Shown: positions 1 to 11,041 of the stretch, one piece after another | How the letters are laid out: each line of letters starts with the position of its first letter | Numbering within the stretch: the stretch's first letter is position 1 | Assembly: GCF_018968705.1 (NCBI RefSeq) | Contig: NZ_CP076668.1 | Coordinates: 5,095,001-5,159,000, forward strand | Direction of reading: 5' to 3' | Length of the DNA stretch: 64,000 nucleotides | DNA from: Pseudomonas lijiangensis | GTDB taxonomy: Bacteria; Pseudomonadota; Gammaproteobacteria; Pseudomonadales; Pseudomonadaceae | Translations under genes and position numbers: made by a program | Notes under the pieces: model-generated | Told to the model about the DNA's origin: nothing | The model's database searches: none | What the model saw: the letters and a program-made list of their open reading frames with translations, nothing else

Positions 1-840
1 ACGATGACATCGCCAGGGGTGATGCCTGCCGCGACTTTGATGGTGTCGACATTGCCCGTGGTGGAGTCGAACTCGTTGATCGTGTCCTGGCCCATGCCGC
101 GATAGAAGAGGTAAGTATCATCGCCGCGAGATCCGCTCAGGGAATCGTTGCCGGCACCGCCATCGAGAATGTCATTGCCATCGCCACCATCGAGGTAGTC
201 GTTGTCGGCTCCGCCATTGAGGGTGTCGTTGCCATTGCCGCCATACAGCGAATCTCTACCGGCACCGCCATTGAGCTGGTCGTTACCACCGTCACCGTAG
301 AGTTTGTCGTCACCATTGAGCCCATCAAGCACATCGGCTCCACTGTCACCATACAGGGTATCGGCTGCATCACTGGCCACACCGCGGCTCATGGCCTTGA
401 GGGTGTCGATATCCCAGACTGTGCCATTGGCAAACTCGACACGCTCCACCTGATAGTTGGCGTCGCTGAAAGAACTGATCGACAGTTTGTCGGTGGTCCC
501 TTTGATCGAGAGTGTGAGAGAGCTGAGATCACGACTGAGGATCACATCTTCCGGTGCGATACCCGCTGCGACCTTGATGGTGTCGACGTTGCCGACGGTC
601 CGGTCGAAATCGGACACGGTGTCCTGCCCCATACCGCGGTAGAACAGGTACGTGTCGTTGCCCGCATCGCCAGACAATCTGTCATTGCCCGCACCACCAT
701 CCAGCGTGTCGTTGCCGTCGCCACCGTAAAGCCAGTCGACGCCATCACCACCGTTCAGTACGTCGTTGCCAGCCCTGCCGTAAAGGGTATCGTCGCCACC
801 CAAGCCGTTGATGGTATTGGCGAGCGCATCGCCATTGAGG
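1..840 (-). repeat. Tandem RTX/haemolysin-related module, period about 537 bases
   Basis: Two copies of a module of about 179 residues lie head to tail inside the RTX gene. Bases 1-300 match bases 538-840 closely, for example the paired segments at about 85-125 and 622-662 that both encode [15 protein letters not shown]. Each module has a linker ending in [10 protein letters not shown] followed by GxDxLxGGxGND repeats. The array continues beyond the left edge, so copy number is unknown. Confidence 0.75.
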
Positions 841-3800
841 TAGTCACCGCTCTGGGTGCCGGTGATCAAACCGGTCTGTTCGCCGACCACGATGTCGAAC
901 ACATCACTGACCACTGCGCCTGCACGGTCCACGGCCGAAACCTTGACCGAGACGGTTCCCTGACTTCCAGGCGTGCCGCTGAAGGTGCGAGTGGCCGCAT
1001 CGAACGTCAGCCAGGCAGGCAACGACTTACCGTCGGCAGACTGCGCGGTGATGCTCAATGTGTCACCGGCATCCACGTCGGTGAACGTTGCAGCAGGTAG
1101 CGCAAAATTCAGGAGGGTGCCTGCGGTTGCGGCCTGATCGACAATGGCCTTGGCCAGGACCGGTGCATCGTTGGTATTACTGATCCGCACGTCAAAGCTG
1201 TCGCTGACGGACAGGCCGGCCTTGTCGGTCGCGGTGACGCGAATCGACAGGTTACCCACGGCGCTGTTGTCCGGCGTGCCACGGAAGGTACGGGTGGCAG
1301 CATCGAAACTCAGCCAGGCTGGCAGAGGGTTGCCATCAGCCAGTGTGGCGTTCAGTTTCAGGGCATCACCGCTGTCCGCATCGACAAAGGCGTTGGGTGC
1401 CAGGGTCAGGACGAAGCCGCTGTCTTCGGCCACGCTCTGGTCGGCAATCGCCTGCGCCAGGGTCGGCGCACGGTTGGCCTGGGTCGCCAGCGCTGCTGTA
1501 TTCCAGACCGTGCCGTTGGCGAACTCGATGCGCTCGATGCTGTGGCCACGGGCTGCGGTCCAGCCGGAAATGATCTGCTGACCATCGTTCAGGCGCAGCA
1601 CCATGCCTTGCGCTGAGTGATCGACAGCAACGTCGCTTGCATTGATGCCCGCTTCAAACACGATGGTGTCAACGCCACCGCTGGCATCCAGGTCTTCGTT
1701 GATCGTGTCCTGGCCATGGCCGACGCCGAACACGTAGCGGTCATTGCCTTTGCCACCCTGCAGGAAGTCGTCGCCAGCGCCGCCGTACAGGCGGTTGTCG
1801 TGTTCGTTGCCGAACAGTTCGTTGGCCTGGGCGTTACCCGTGGCATTCAGGGCGGAACCGGACAGGGTCAGGCTCTCGACATTCGTCGCCAGGCTGTAGT
1901 CGACTGTGGAAATGACCTTGTCATTACCCGCGTCGGTATCCTCCATGACCACATCGCCGATGTGATCGACGAAGTAGGTGTCATTACCCAGGCCACCGAT
2001 CATCAGGTCTGCACCTTGGGCGCCGTCGAGACGGTTATCGCCGATATTGCCGCGCAGAATGTTGTCGGCGCTGTTGCCTGTAGCGTTGATGTTGGCGCTG
2101 CCGGTCAGGTTCAGGTTTTCCAGGTTGCTGGCCAGTGTGAAGGAAACCGAGGCATTGACCGTGTCCGTGCCCTGACCTTGGGACTCGACGACCCGGTCGG
2201 AACCGTCATCGACCACATAGGTGTCGTCACCCAGGCCGCCGATCAGCACATCGGAGCCACCGGCACCATCCAGCACGTTGTTGGCGCTGTTGCCCACAAT
2301 GCGGTTGGCCAGTTCATTGCCGGTGCCATTGATAGCCGCTGTACCCAGCAATTGCAGGGACTCGACTTCACTGGACAGGGTATGGCTGACACTGGACTTG
2401 ACCAGGTCATAGCCACCGCCCACCACTTCCTTGATCACGTCACCGACGTTGTCGACCATATAGGTGTCGTCGCCTGTCCGTCCTTCAAGCACATCCGCAC
2501 CGGCACCGCCATCGAGGGTATTGCCGCCAGCGTCGCCGATCAGCAGATCGTTGGCAGCAGTGCCGCTAAGCAGCACTTTGGGCTGTGCAACGGCCTGACC
2601 AAAAATGAAGTTGGTGGCGGACAGTTGATTGGCGGTAACGCCTTTGAGGGTCAGGTATTGAGTGCCGCTGGCCATCGCGCCCAGCCAGACTCTCAGGTAT
2701 TGCTCGCCATCCACCGTCACGGAACTGAAGTTCAGTTCGGCAAAGCTGTGTACCGCTCGGATCTGTGACAGGTCGATTTTCTCGGCGGGATTGGCCACCT
2801 CGAAATCGTCGATCAGGTTGGCCATGATGCCTTGCGAAGCACTCGCCTTGAGGTCTTCGACCACGACAAAACGATCATTCCCGGCACCGCCCGCCACCGA
2901 GGCTCCGGTGTGCGAGGCTGCACCGCCGAGGTTGATGTTCGGTGACAGCAATGTGGTGGTCGCGTAGTCAGCGATGCCTTGATCGCCTTCCAGATAGAGG
3001 ACATCGTTACCGGCATCGCCTCCGAGATAATCCAGCCCGGCACCGCCGTAGAGCACGTCATCGCCTGCACCGCCACGCACCACGTCATTGCCTTCGCCAC
3101 CGTTCAGGGTGTCGTTACCGCCGACAGTCGAAGACGTGGAGCTTTCGCCGACCAGCACATCATCACCCAGACCACCGGTGATCACATCGGCTCCCGTGCC
3201 ACCGAAGACGCGCTCACCGCCCTCATTGGCCCAGTACAGAACGCCATTGGTCGTGTCCGGCAGAATCCGCTCGGTCACGGTGCCATCAAGCCCGAAACCA
3301 AAGCCGGAATAACGCTCCAGACGGCTCAGGCTCACACCTTCCGGTACATGCACGAAGCTGCTCAGGGTCAGGCCCTGGGACTGCACATTTTTAAGTACCA
3401 GGACTTGCCCGTCATCCAGCGTCAACCGGGTGTCCGCACCTTGCTGGCTGATGCCCATCGTCGAATACACATCAGGGCCGAAACCGGACAGAACGATTCG
3501 GTCGGTGCCGATGACGAAGTCGGTCAGGGTATCGACGTCGCCCGCGTTCTTGTCGATCACAAAATAGTCGGTATCGGCGCCGCCGGTCAGGGTGTCATTG
3601 CCCTGCCCTGCGATCAGCGTATCGATACCTGCACCGCCCGACAGCAGATCGTCGCCACGCCCACCCGAGAGATGGTTATCCGCAGCGTTACCGGTCAGCG
3701 AGTCACCAAACTCGCCGCCGATGAGGTTTTCGATCTGGCCAGGGTTAGAGATGGTCAACTGGGCACCGGCCAGGGTCGCCTGACCTTTGGAAAGGTCGAT

Positions 3801-6800
3801 GACGCTGGCGCTGGCAATCGCTGCGGCATTGATCGTGTCCAAGCCACCATCGGTATCGTTGAGCACATTGCGCCCACCAGCAGCCGCCAGCTGTGCATAT
3901 TCATTGGTATACACATACTGGTCATCGGACGTACCGGCCTTGCCATAAACGTTCATGCTCCAGCTATTGAGTGTGCCGGTGTCGCCGGTGACCGTATCGA
4001 TGACTTGCAGCGTCCAGTTGCCCTGCGCCGTTTCACCCCGCAGAAGCGCCGTGTCGAACACATAATTCAGGGTCGAGCTGCCAGCGAAGTCGGCATTGCC
4101 ACGATCGCTTGCCGCGCTGCCCGGCGCCTTGCCCGGACGGTTCATCAGAATGGATTCCGTACCGGACGGCGAGATCAGCTTGAGGATCAGATCACCCGGT
4201 CGGGAATGCGTCAGGCTGACTTTGACTTCAACATGCTCGACAGAAATACCGGCGTTACCCAGGGTCAGGGAATGGCTGATGCCTGCGCCCTGTCCATCAG
4301 TGATTGCGCGGTTGAGGGTGCCGGAGTCCAGGGGCTGGTTCAGGCTGAATTCATTAGCGAAGGTCTGCTGGGTATTCCAGGTTTCGGCCAGACGAACCGC
4401 CGCGCGAGCATCGACTTCGCCATAACCATAGTCGTGGCTGACGTGCATGCCGCCGCCGTTCCAGTTCTGGCTTCCGTTTTCCTGCCAGGAGGTATCAGGG
4501 TCGGCGACCTTGCGGGCCGAAATCGCCAGGATCTGCTGGACGTCGCGATACCCCAGTTCAGGGTTGGCTTCTAGCATCAGTGCCACGATGCCGGAGACAA
4601 TCGGCGCGGCAAAACTGGTGCCTTGCGAAACGCTGGTGTCGGCCCCGAACGTGGAGCCATTGTCGTTCTGCACCAGACGCGAAGTGGAGGTCACGTTCGA
4701 GCCCGGCGCACTGACCAGAATGCTGGCGCCCGGGCTGGAAAACGGCTTACCGCCAAACTGGAGCGCCCCCAGATCGGTGGTGGCATTGATCGCGCCGACA
4801 ATGATACTGCTGCGGCTGTTGGAGACGTTCGAGTAGTTGGTGTTCCCGCCTTTCTCACGGTCGTTGCCGCCCCCCGTTACAATCACGGTCCCCAGACCAT
4901 CGCGCCCCTCTTGCAAGGCCTGACGGTGGGGCGTCGGCATCAATCCCAGTTCGGCCGGGGAAAACTTCAGGTCGAAGGGAATGCTACTGCCCCAACTGTT
5001 GTTCACCACGTCATATTCGTGCATGTGGGACATGGTGCTGAAGTCGTCTTTATTGACCCAGTAACCGGCAACCGTGGCGTCATAAGCCACGCCCACACTG
5101 CCTTCGCCATTGCGGGAGGCGACCATCACACCGGCCACCAGAGTGGCGTGATCGCTGAAGACGCCGCCGCTGCCCTCGCCCGCCATCTGCCCCGGCGTGG
5201 CATTGGCCAGCCAGTTCTTGTCGATGTTGTCTTTCAGGTCGGCATGACGGTAATCGAGCACTTCCTTGGTCGTGCCGAAAGGGCTGGTGGTTTCGATCTG
5301 GGCAATTCTGACGCCCTTGCCGGTGTAATCCTTCCAGACCGGAAGAATATTGGCCTGGGACAGATACCATTGATCGGTCACCAGCGGATCGTCGGGCAGG
5401 TCCGAGGTCTTGAGGTAAACCGCAGCACGCATCGTCGCGCTTTCGCCGGTCCCCATGCTGATGACCGTACCGGCCTCATTGCCCTTGGCGTCGGCAACGG
5501 TGTACTTGAAGCCCATGATGCCGGTAAAGGTTGCATCCGGCGTGAACAGCACATCGCCCGCCTGGGTCACACTGGCCGTACCGCCCACGACATCGAACAA
5601 TCCGGTGATGTGCAGCGCATCATGCTGCCAGTCGATGTCGTTCTGCAGCAGTTGTTCCTTGCCGATCAGATGCGCACTGGTACGCTCGAAAGCAGCACCG
5701 GCCTTGTCGTTGCTCAGGACATCCTTGACCAGCAGAGGATTCTCGATGCCTTCGCTGGTGGTGCTCGGGATCTCGACCAGCTTGAGATTCTTGAAGTTGA
5801 CCTTTTCGATGTTCTGCAGGAAATCGGTACCGTCGCGCCCGGCCACGGTGTCGCTGATCCAGACACCTTCTGCCGTTCGTGTCAGACGGTAGTCGGCAAA
5901 GTCGCCGGACAGTTCGATGACGTCCAGGCCGTCACCGCCATCAATCACATCATCGCCCGCACCACCGATCAGTACATCGTCACCGGCACCGCCGTTGAGC
6001 GTATCGTCATCAAGGCCACCATCGATAAAGTCGTTGCCCAGGCCACCATGAATCTGGTCCTGTCCACGGTGACCACGCAGCACATCATTACCGGCACCAC
6101 CGCTGATAAAGTCGTCGCCATCCTCACCGGACAAGGCATCGTTGGCAGAGCCACCCACCAAGACATCGTCACCGTTGCCACCGCGCATGTAGACCGTGCT
6201 TTGCCCGTCGGCGATAAACACGTCATTGCCTCTGCCGCCCTGAGCGATCTCGATCTCAGCCGTGGTCAGGTTGAGAACAACACCTTGATCGCCGATCACC
6301 TGAACGATATCGGTACCCGCACCGCCATGGATATTGGTTGCATCGTCATCAGCGTCGATCAGCAGCACGTCATCCCCGGCACCGGCCTGGAAGCTATCGC
6401 TGCCCTGCCCACCTGAGAGCCAGTTGTTCTTGCTGTCGCCCAGCAGAGTATCGTTACCTGATGAACCACTGGCATTGCTGACGCCCTTTTGCGCCACATC
6501 AATGGTTTCACCGGCCACAGAAGAGGACGCATAGGCACTCACGGGTGCCACCTCTCCTCCCCCCTGAGTCGAAACAATCGTTCCGTTACCACTGGCACTG
6601 AAGGTGTGGCCATTTGGGTTTGCCAGGAAATTGGCTGCAATCGCTTCCTTACTGACGCCATTCTGGATGAACGTGCCACGGGCCAGCACTTCGTTGCCAT
6701 CGCGTACTTCGCCGTTCTGCAAAGTATTGGCAAGGTTGATACGGGTGATACCAAGCTCGTTCAGCGAGCGAACTTCATCGGCCTCGCCAGCATCGACCGC

Positions 6801-8309
6801 CCCATTGCCGTTGCTATCCACCCAGCTTTTGCCGTCATGGTTAGCATCGACCCAAACCTTGACACTGGACCAGGCGTCATCGCGATTATCAAAAACGTTG
6901 TCGCCATTACTGTCCAGACTGGCAAGCGCAGCAAAACCATTGGCAAAACGTTTTTCTCCTGCATTTCCGGCAGCCCCTGCGGCTCCGCCAAAGTATTCGG
7001 AAAGGGTCTCGCTGATATTGTCGATCTTGCCGTTATTGTTGCGGTCGACCACGACAATCCCGTCTTGAGCACTGACCCAACCGGTTTCTTCCAGACTGCC
7101 GCCATCGTTGTCGACATCAAAAAGCACAGGCTGGCTGACATAATCAGTCAGCCGGACGCCATCGCCATTAAGATCGAGTACCAGAGGGTCAGTCGGAAGG
7201 GTCAGACGTGAAAAGGCATTGCCCGAGTTCAACCAGGCACCTGCCTGCCCCGAAACACTGTCGAATGACAGACCACTGCTGGCACTCTTCAGGCTGAAAT
7301 CGAATACGTCCTTGACCGTGTTGCCGTTACCAGGCCGATAGCTGTCGGCAAGAATCTGCGTCGCAGCGGCAGCAAAAGTATTGTTGACCCACGAATCCTG
7401 CATCTGGTTGATGTTCAAACTGCTCGGGTTGTAAGTGATCGCCCAACCACCGCCACTGCGCACAAGCCCATCCGCTACTTGTGCCGCAAACCGATCATGG
7501 TCTGTGGCGTCTTTCTCGAGTGTCAGACCCGCGTTGAAGATATCGAGATTGAAATCACTCACGCTCGGTGGTTTGTTGGGGGTGCCTACATAAGCCTTGA
7601 TCTGATCAACGTTCTCAAGGTAAACCTCACCACCACTGACGCCTCCGCCTGGCTTGGGTACGTATTGACCACCGGGGGTCTCGGCGAAAAACTTGTCAGC
7701 CCTCTCGCTCGCCCATTCCTTACCGTTGTTGTAATACGTGATCAGAATGGCGTCTTTGGTGTCTTGATCATAAATATTCCAGGCAGTGGCGGCCCTGGTA
7801 GAGTAAAACTCCTGTCCTTCCTGCAGCATTAAGGCTGCAAACTTCAAACTCAGGTTATTACCTTCGTTAGAAAGATCGCTGACTAATGTCTTGTAATCCT
7901 GCGTATAGCCTTTAAGCCCCAAAGGGTCCGAGTCTGGATTATTGCTATTGTATTTATTCAACAGATCAATGGCCGTCAAGACCTTGACATTACCGGGACC
8001 AACATCATTGAGTACCGGGTTTTCCCATTTGATCTGCGCCTTTTGAAGTGAACCGGCCTTGACGACATCTTTCAGAATCTGCTGATCGCTAATGACACTT
8101 TCGTAGTTCTGCTTTAGCTCTTCATGCGTAAAGCTGGTTACCCTTTGGGTTTGAATCCAGTCTACTGCACCGAGCGATTCGTACTCTTCCCCAATAGCGC
8201 CCAACAATCCTTGGGCGGTTACCCCTGGAACGCCAAGCGCGCCAGCGACTTCCTTGGCTTTATCAGCTTGGCTTTTTATATATTCAAGTGTTGATTCACT
8301 GAACGCCAT
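1..8309 (-). CDS. Giant RTX protein with S8 subtilase and P-domain (3' end outside window)
   Basis: The minus frame opens at ATG 8309 and stays open for at least 2769 codons to the left edge. Order seen: a 380-residue N-terminal part of unknown fold; Asp/Asn-rich segments typical of large RTX proteins (about 390-505); RTX nonapeptides of the GGxGxDxLx type (about 600-805); a subtilase domain (about 980-1260); a proprotein-convertase P-domain (about 1320-1455); further RTX blocks (about 1537-1777 and 1924-2194); two Ig/cadherin-like repeats (about 2280-2485); then more RTX repeats. In the protease, His1054 (DHATLVAG), oxyanion Asn1149 (TGGGND) and Ser1232 (GTSFAAP) are visible, but the usual Asp is Glu1006 (IAQIETT). 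RTX proteins are normally exported by a type I system using a C-terminal signal; that end and any transporter genes are not seen. Likely a secreted calcium-dependent protease or adhesin. Base composition near the 5' end looks more AT-rich than in the repeat region. Confidence 0.92.
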   Translation of the reverse strand, partial: MAFSESTLEYIKSQADKAKEVAGALGVPGVTAQGLLGAIGEEYESLGAVDWIQTQRVTSFTHEELKQNYESVISDQQILKDVVKAGSLQKAQIKWENPVLNDVGPGNVKVLTAIDLLNKYNSNNPDSDPLGLKGYTQDYKTLVSDLSNEGNNLSLKFAALMLQEGQEFYSTRAATAWNIYDQDTKDAILITYYNNGKEWASERADKFFAETPGGQYVPKPGGGVSGGEVYLENVDQIKAYVGTPNKPPSVSDFNLDIFNAGLTLEKDATDHDRFAAQVADGLVRSGGGWAITYNPSSLNINQMQDSWVNNTFAAAATQILADSYRPGNGNTVKDVFDFSLKSASSGLSFDSVSGQAGAWLNSGNAFSRLTLPTDPLVLDLNGDGVRLTDYVSQPVLFDVDNDGGSLEETGWVSAQDGIVVVDRNNNGKIDNISETLSEYFGGAAGAAGNAGEKRFANGFAALASLDSNGDNVFDNRDDAWSSVKVWVDANHDGKSWVDSNGNGAVDAGEADEVRSLNELGITRINLANTLQNGEVRDGNEVLARGTFIQNGVSKEAIAANFLANPNGHTFSASGNGTIVSTQGGGEVAPVSAYASSSVAGETIDVAQKGVSNASGSSGNDTLLGDSKNNWLSGGQGSDSFQAGAGDDVLLIDADDDATNIHGGAGTDIVQVIGDQGVVLNLTTAEIEIAQGGRGNDVFIADGQSTVYMRGGNGDDVLVGGSANDALSGEDGDDFISGGAGNDVLRGHRGQDQIHGGLGNDFIDGGLDDDTLNGGAGDDVLIGGAGDDVIDGGDGLDVIELSGDFADYRLTRTAEGVWISDTVAGRDGTDFLQNIEKVNFKNLKLVEIPSTTSEGIENPLLVKDVLSNDKAGAAFERTSAHLIGKEQLLQNDIDWQHDALHITGLFDVVGGTASVTQAGDVLFTPDATFTGIMGFKYTVADAKGNEAGTVISMGTGESATMRAAVYLKTSDLPDDPLVTDQWYLSQANILPVWKDYTGKGVRIAQIETTSPFGTTKEVLDYRHADLKDNIDKNWLANATPGQMAGEGSGGVFSDHATLVAGVMVASRNGEGSVGVAYDATVAGYWVNKDDFSTMSHMHEYDVVNNSWGSSIPFDLKFSPAELGLMPTPHRQALQEGRDGLGTVIVTGGGNDREKGGNTNYSNVSNSRSSIIVGAINATTDLGALQFGGKPFSSPGASILVSAPGSNVTSTSRLVQNDNGSTFGADTSVSQGTSFAAPIVSGIVALMLEANPELGYRDVQQILAISARKVADPDTSWQENGSQNWNGGGMHVSHDYGYGEVDARAAVRLAETWNTQQTFANEFSLNQPLDSGTLNRAITDGQGAGISHSLTLGNAGISVEHVEVKVSLTHSRPGDLILKLISPSGTESILMNRPGKAPGSAASDRGNADFAGSSTLNYVFDTALLRGETAQGNWTLQVIDTVTGDTGTLNSWSMNVYGKAGTSDDQYVYTNEYAQLAAAGGRNVLNDTDGGLDTINAAAIASASVIDLSKGQATLAGAQLTISNPGQIENLIGGEFGDSLTGNAADNHLSGGRGDDLLSGGAGIDTLIAGQGNDTLTGGADTDYFVIDKNAGDVDTLTDFVIGTDRIVLSGFGPDVYSTMGISQQGADTRLTLDDGQVLVLKNVQSQGLTLSSFVHVPEGVSLSRLERYSGFGFGLDGTVTERILPDTTNGVLYWANEGGERVFGGTGADVITGGLGDDVLVGESSTSSTVGGNDTLNGGEGNDVVRGGAGDDVLYGGAGLDYLGGDAGNDVLYLEGDQGIADYATTTLLSPNINLGGAASHTGASVAGGAGNDRFVVVEDLKASASQGIMANLIDDFEVANPAEKIDLSQIRAVHSFAELNFSSVTVDGEQYLRVWLGAMASGTQYLTLKGVTANQLSATNFIFGQAVAQPKVLLSGTAANDLLIGDAGGNTLDGGAGADVLEGRTGDDTYMVDNVGDVIKEVVGGGYDLVKSSVSHTLSSEVESLQLLGTAAINGTGNELANRIVGNSANNVLDGAGGSDVLIGGLGDDTYVVDDGSDRVVESQGQGTDTVNASVSFTLASNLENLNLTGSANINATGNSADNILRGNIGDNRLDGAQGADLMIGGLGNDTYFVDHIGDVVMEDTDAGNDKVISTVDYSLATNVESLTLSGSALNATGNAQANELFGNEHDNRLYGGAGDDFLQGGKGNDRYVFGVGHGQDTINEDLDASGGVDTIVFEAGINASDVAVDHSAQGMVLRLNDGQQIISGWTAARGHSIERIEFANGTVWNTAALATQANRAPTLAQAIADQSVAEDSGFVLTLAPNAFVDADSGDALKLNATLADGNPLPAWLSFDAATRTFRGTPDNSAVGNLSIRVTATDKAGLSVSDSFDVRISNTNDAPVLAKAIVDQAATAGTLLNFALPAATFTDVDAGDTLSITAQSADGKSLPAWLTFDAATRTFSGTPGSQGTVSVKVSAVDRAGAVVSDVFDIVVGEQTGLITGTQSGDYLNGDALANTINGLGGDDTLYGRAGNDVLNGGDGVDWLYGGDGNDTLDGGAGNDRLSGDAGNDTYLFYRGMGQDTVSDFDRTVGNVDTIKVAAGIAPEDVILSRDLSSLTLSIKGTTDKLSISSFSDANYQVERVEFANGTVWDIDTLKAMSRGVASDAADTLYGDSGADVLDGLNGDDKLYGDGGNDQLNGGAGRDSLYGGNGNDTLNGGADNDYLDGGDGNDILDGGAGNDSLSGSRGDDTYLFYRGMGQDTINEFDSTTGNVDTIKVAAGITPGDVI
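860..1480 (-). repeat. Two Ig/cadherin-like repeats in the RTX protein
   Basis: Two repeats of about 100 residues sit between RTX blocks. Both carry [18 protein letters not shown] (minus strand, bases about 1271-1327 and 970-1024), the signature of putative-Ig (He_PIG) or dystroglycan-type cadherin-like domains. Such domains usually act as stalk or adhesion modules in large secreted bacterial proteins. Confidence 0.75.
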
Positions 8310-8365
8310 GACACAATTCCTTATGAGTACATAAACCAGCTAAAAGAGAAACGATGACCGGCGTA

Positions 8366-8743
8366 TCAAGAGCCGGCTCCCAGGGTAAGAATCGATATCA
8401 GAAATAAACCATGCGAAATGACCGAGACGATGGATACCCATAACCCGGCCTTTTTCAAATAGCGCGCATTGATCAATTTCCCGAAAATAGCCAAAGCGCC
8501 CCCAAGCCATCCGACTTGGGAAAACGCAAACATCACTACAAGAAAAGTCACTAAGTTCCAGCCACCGCCGCTGCCATGGACCCAGAGCAAATAGCAAAAA
8601 GCAGACAGCGGAATACTGCAGCACCCTATAAACAGAGAAGCCGCATACTCGGATTTATATTTGATGGCGATAAAGGTTAAAAGCAGCAATCCCAGATAGA
8701 TATATACATCCAGACCTGCGAACAAAACCTTGAACTCATCCAT
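8366..8743 (-). CDS. Small hydrophobic membrane protein, unknown function
   Basis: This is a 125-residue protein with about four predicted membrane segments (roughly residues 12-32, 35-55, 65-87 and 100-122). A purine-rich ribosome-binding site (AGAGG) lies seven bases before ATG 8743. It ends 56 bases before the RTX gene on the same strand, so the two may be co-transcribed. I do not recognise a family. An overlapping minus-strand frame at 8340-8624 is rejected because it lacks the coherent hydrophobic pattern. A role as a membrane partner or immunity-like factor for the RTX protein is only a guess from position. Confidence 0.6.
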   Translation of the reverse strand: MDEFKVLFAGLDVYIYLGLLLLTFIAIKYKSEYAASLFIGCCSIPLSAFCYLLWVHGSGGGWNLVTFLVVMFAFSQVGWLGGALAIFGKLINARYLKKAGLWVSIVSVISHGLFLISILTLGAGS

Positions 8744-9055
8744 TAGCCTCTCGCTCCCTGCATTACAGCCACCGACCTTTAGTTGAAGCCCTGGAAAAAC
8801 GACTGACGCCGCTCTCCGTCATCCTCGAAAAGCGGCGCTACTTTGTTCAGGGGGCACCACGCAGGCACTAGGCCAGCAAATGTATCCATGACGATACATT
8901 CCTGCAAGCCAAGTTTTTTGTTCAAGAAACAGGCAAGTAGACCATTTTTCAGGCATAAACCTCACCGGACGCCAGAAGACCGGCAGGTCAGACTGTATTA
9001 ACCTGCCGCTGTAGATGACTCGCACGGCACACCCGATCAGGAAGTCCTCCCCACA
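8744..9055. other. Intergenic region, no gene recognised
   Basis: This 312-base spacer lies between the divergent small membrane protein gene and the EamA transporter gene. It should contain both promoters. The one frame crossing it (minus, 8819-9070) overlaps the transporter start and has no recognisable product. No strong hairpin or repeat was seen. Confidence 0.5.
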
Positions 9056-9952
9056 ATGAAACTCCACCACCTGCTCCTCGCCATCCTGGTTACTGCCCTC
9101 TGGGGCCTTAACTTCTCGGTCATCAAGCTGGGCCTGACCTCAGTTGATCCGTTCATCCTCGCAGGTCTGCGCTTCACGCTCTGTGCGCTGCCAGCGATCT
9201 TTTTCATTCCCAAGCCTGATGTCGCGTGGCGCTACATCATTAGCTACGGGCTGATATTCGGTATAGGCCTGTGGGGTGTCGTCAATCTGGGGATCAAGTC
9301 CGGGTTGTCGGCGGGGATTGCTTCGCTGGTTTTGCAGTTCAGCGCGTTCTTCACGATGCTGCTGGGAGCCTGGGTCTTCAAGGAGACAATCTCTCGTTAC
9401 CAGTTGGCCGGGATTGGCGTTGCGCTGTGCGGACTGTTGAGCATCATTTTCATTTCGGACGGTTCGGTCACTGCGACCGGGTTGGTGCTGGTGTTATTCG
9501 GCGCAGCGGCCTGGAGTGTCACGAACATCATCAACAAAAAGGCCAGGACCAAGCAGGTGCTTGCCTTTCTGGTCTGGTCCAGCGCCTTTTCGCCGATTCC
9601 GCTTTTCGTTCTGGACTACATCGTCAATGGCACCAGCGGTTACTCTGCGCTGATACACCAGATCGACCATCGCGCCGTTCTGTCGATCCTGTTTCAGGTT
9701 TACCCCAACACCCTGTTCGGGTACTGGGTCTGGAACTCGTTGCTCAAGCAATATCCGGTTTCTACTGTTGCACCATTGTCACTGTTGGTCCCTATCTTCG
9801 GAATTCTGGGTTCGGTGGTGATTTTCGATGAAAGCCTGACGCCGATGAAAATCGTTGCCGTGGGCCTTATCGTATCGGGCCTGGCCGTCGGTCTTTACGG
9901 ACAACGCATCAGCAATGCCTTGTTCGCTCGCCGCAGTCGTCCTCTGGTCTGA
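9056..9952 (+). CDS. EamA-family (DMT superfamily) metabolite exporter
   Basis: The product is a 298-residue inner-membrane protein with about ten transmembrane helices in two EamA halves (roughly residues 5-135 and 145-285), the usual size for this family. The first helix has the family motif TALWGLNFSVIKLG, and the second half begins after GLVLVLFGAAAWSVTNI. EamA proteins export amino acids or small metabolites; the substrate cannot be read from sequence. AGGA about ten bases upstream supports ATG 9056. It stands alone, 71 bases before a glutathione transferase gene on the same strand, which could be co-transcribed. The subfamily resembles the YdcZ/YedA-like drug/metabolite carriers, but this is not resolved. 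Confidence 0.88.
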   Translation: MKLHHLLLAILVTALWGLNFSVIKLGLTSVDPFILAGLRFTLCALPAIFFIPKPDVAWRYIISYGLIFGIGLWGVVNLGIKSGLSAGIASLVLQFSAFFTMLLGAWVFKETISRYQLAGIGVALCGLLSIIFISDGSVTATGLVLVLFGAAAWSVTNIINKKARTKQVLAFLVWSSAFSPIPLFVLDYIVNGTSGYSALIHQIDHRAVLSILFQVYPNTLFGYWVWNSLLKQYPVSTVAPLSLLVPIFGILGSVVIFDESLTPMKIVAVGLIVSGLAVGLYGQRISNALFARRSRPLV

Positions 9953-10023
9953 TCGATGATTCATGAACAACGTGCAGCTTCATCGGTCGAAACGATCGTC
10001 CTCAATCATTCCGAGGTTCCCGC

Positions 10024-10863
10024 ATGAGCACTACTCCTTATACGCCTCCAAAGGTCTGGCAACCTGCTTCGTCCGGTGGCGCCTTCGCCAATATCAACCG
10101 CCCGGTTGCCGGCCCTACCCATGACAAGGAACTGCCGGTCGGCAAGCATCCGTTGCAGCTCTATTCGCTGGCCACGCCCAACGGGGTGAAGGTCACTATT
10201 CTGCTGGAAGAGCTACTGGCCCTTGGGCACAGCGGTGCCGAATATGACGCCTGGCTGATCAAGATTTCGGAAGGCGATCAGTTCTCCAGCGGTTTTGTCG
10301 GGGTCAATCCCAACTCCAAGATCCCTGCGCTGCTGGATCGCAGCCAGGAGAAGCCTGTGCGGGTGTTCGAGTCCGGCTCGATCCTGCTTTACCTGGCAGA
10401 GAAGTTTTCCAGCTTCCTGCCCACCGATCACGCGGGCCGGACTGAAACCCTGAACTGGCTGTTCTGGCAGATGGGTGCAGCGCCGTATCTGGGTGGCGGG
10501 TTCGGGCATTTCTATGCCTACGCACCGGAAAAGATCGAGTACGCCATCAACCGCTTCGCCATGGAAGCCAAGCGCCAACTGGATGTGCTGGACCGCCGCC
10601 TCGGGGAAAGCCGCTATCTGGCCGGTGACACTTACACCATCGCCGACATCGCCGTGTGGCCATGGTACGGCGCGCTGGTGCAGAACAGTGTTTATTCCGC
10701 TGCGGAGTTCCTGTCGGTGCATGAATACCCGAACCTGCTTCGCTGGACCGAAGAAATCGCCGCACGCCCTGCCGTCATCCGCGGCAAGAAGGTCAATCGC
10801 ACATGGGGCGATGAAGCGGATCAGGTTCCAGAGCGGCATCAGGCGTCTGATCTGGAGAAGTGA
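10024..10863 (+). CDS. yghU: YghU-type glutathione S-transferase / disulfide-bond oxidoreductase
   Basis: This 279-residue cytosolic protein has the Nu-class GST layout: an N-terminal extension with WQPASSGGAFANINRP, a thioredoxin-fold GSH site beginning at PLQLYSLATPNGVKV (about residue 46) with NPNSKIPAL and ESGSILLYLAEK, then an alpha-helical C-terminal domain with YTIADIAVWPWYG. The family binds glutathione and in E. coli YghU has disulfide-bond reductase activity. The length fits YghU (about 288). The gene is 71 bases downstream of the EamA gene. A REP-type palindrome follows it. Confidence 0.88.
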   Translation: MSTTPYTPPKVWQPASSGGAFANINRPVAGPTHDKELPVGKHPLQLYSLATPNGVKVTILLEELLALGHSGAEYDAWLIKISEGDQFSSGFVGVNPNSKIPALLDRSQEKPVRVFESGSILLYLAEKFSSFLPTDHAGRTETLNWLFWQMGAAPYLGGGFGHFYAYAPEKIEYAINRFAMEAKRQLDVLDRRLGESRYLAGDTYTIADIAVWPWYGALVQNSVYSAAEFLSVHEYPNLLRWTEEIAARPAVIRGKKVNRTWGDEADQVPERHQASDLEK

Positions 10864-10923
10864 CACGAGCCCAAAGGCTCACTCCAGAGTAATGCCGATC
10901 AATTAAAGTCATGAATCACTTTG

Positions 10924-11013
10924 TGGGAGGCAGCTTGCTGGCGACTTCGGCGTACAGACGCAGAATATCTGTCGTTTTTTAGGCCTTTTTCGCCAGCAAG
11001 CTGCCTCCCACCA
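10924..11013. repeat. REP doublet (REPIN), copy 1
   Basis: Two inverted copies of the Pseudomonas REP sequence, GGGAGGCAGCTTGCTGGCGA at about 10926-10946 and its reverse complement at about 10991-11011, flank a 44-base spacer. Such doublets (REPINs) form long hairpins, are non-autonomous and depend on a RAYT transposase elsewhere. It lies between the convergent yghU and YhcG-family genes and may also end transcription from both. Confidence 0.9.
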
Positions 11014-11041
11014 GTTTTGCTTGTACCTCAACTGATCAGCA

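Noticed and set aside
1617..6416. Long plus-strand frames of 383, 531 and 597 residues opposite the RTX gene
   Set aside because: They are antisense shadows of the repeat-rich minus-strand coding frame, lack ribosome-binding sites and known domains, and exist because GC-rich Gly/Asp codons rarely give stops on the other strand.
8340..8624. Minus-strand frame of 94 residues overlapping the small membrane protein
   Set aside because: The overlapping 125-residue frame has a better ribosome-binding site and a coherent membrane pattern.
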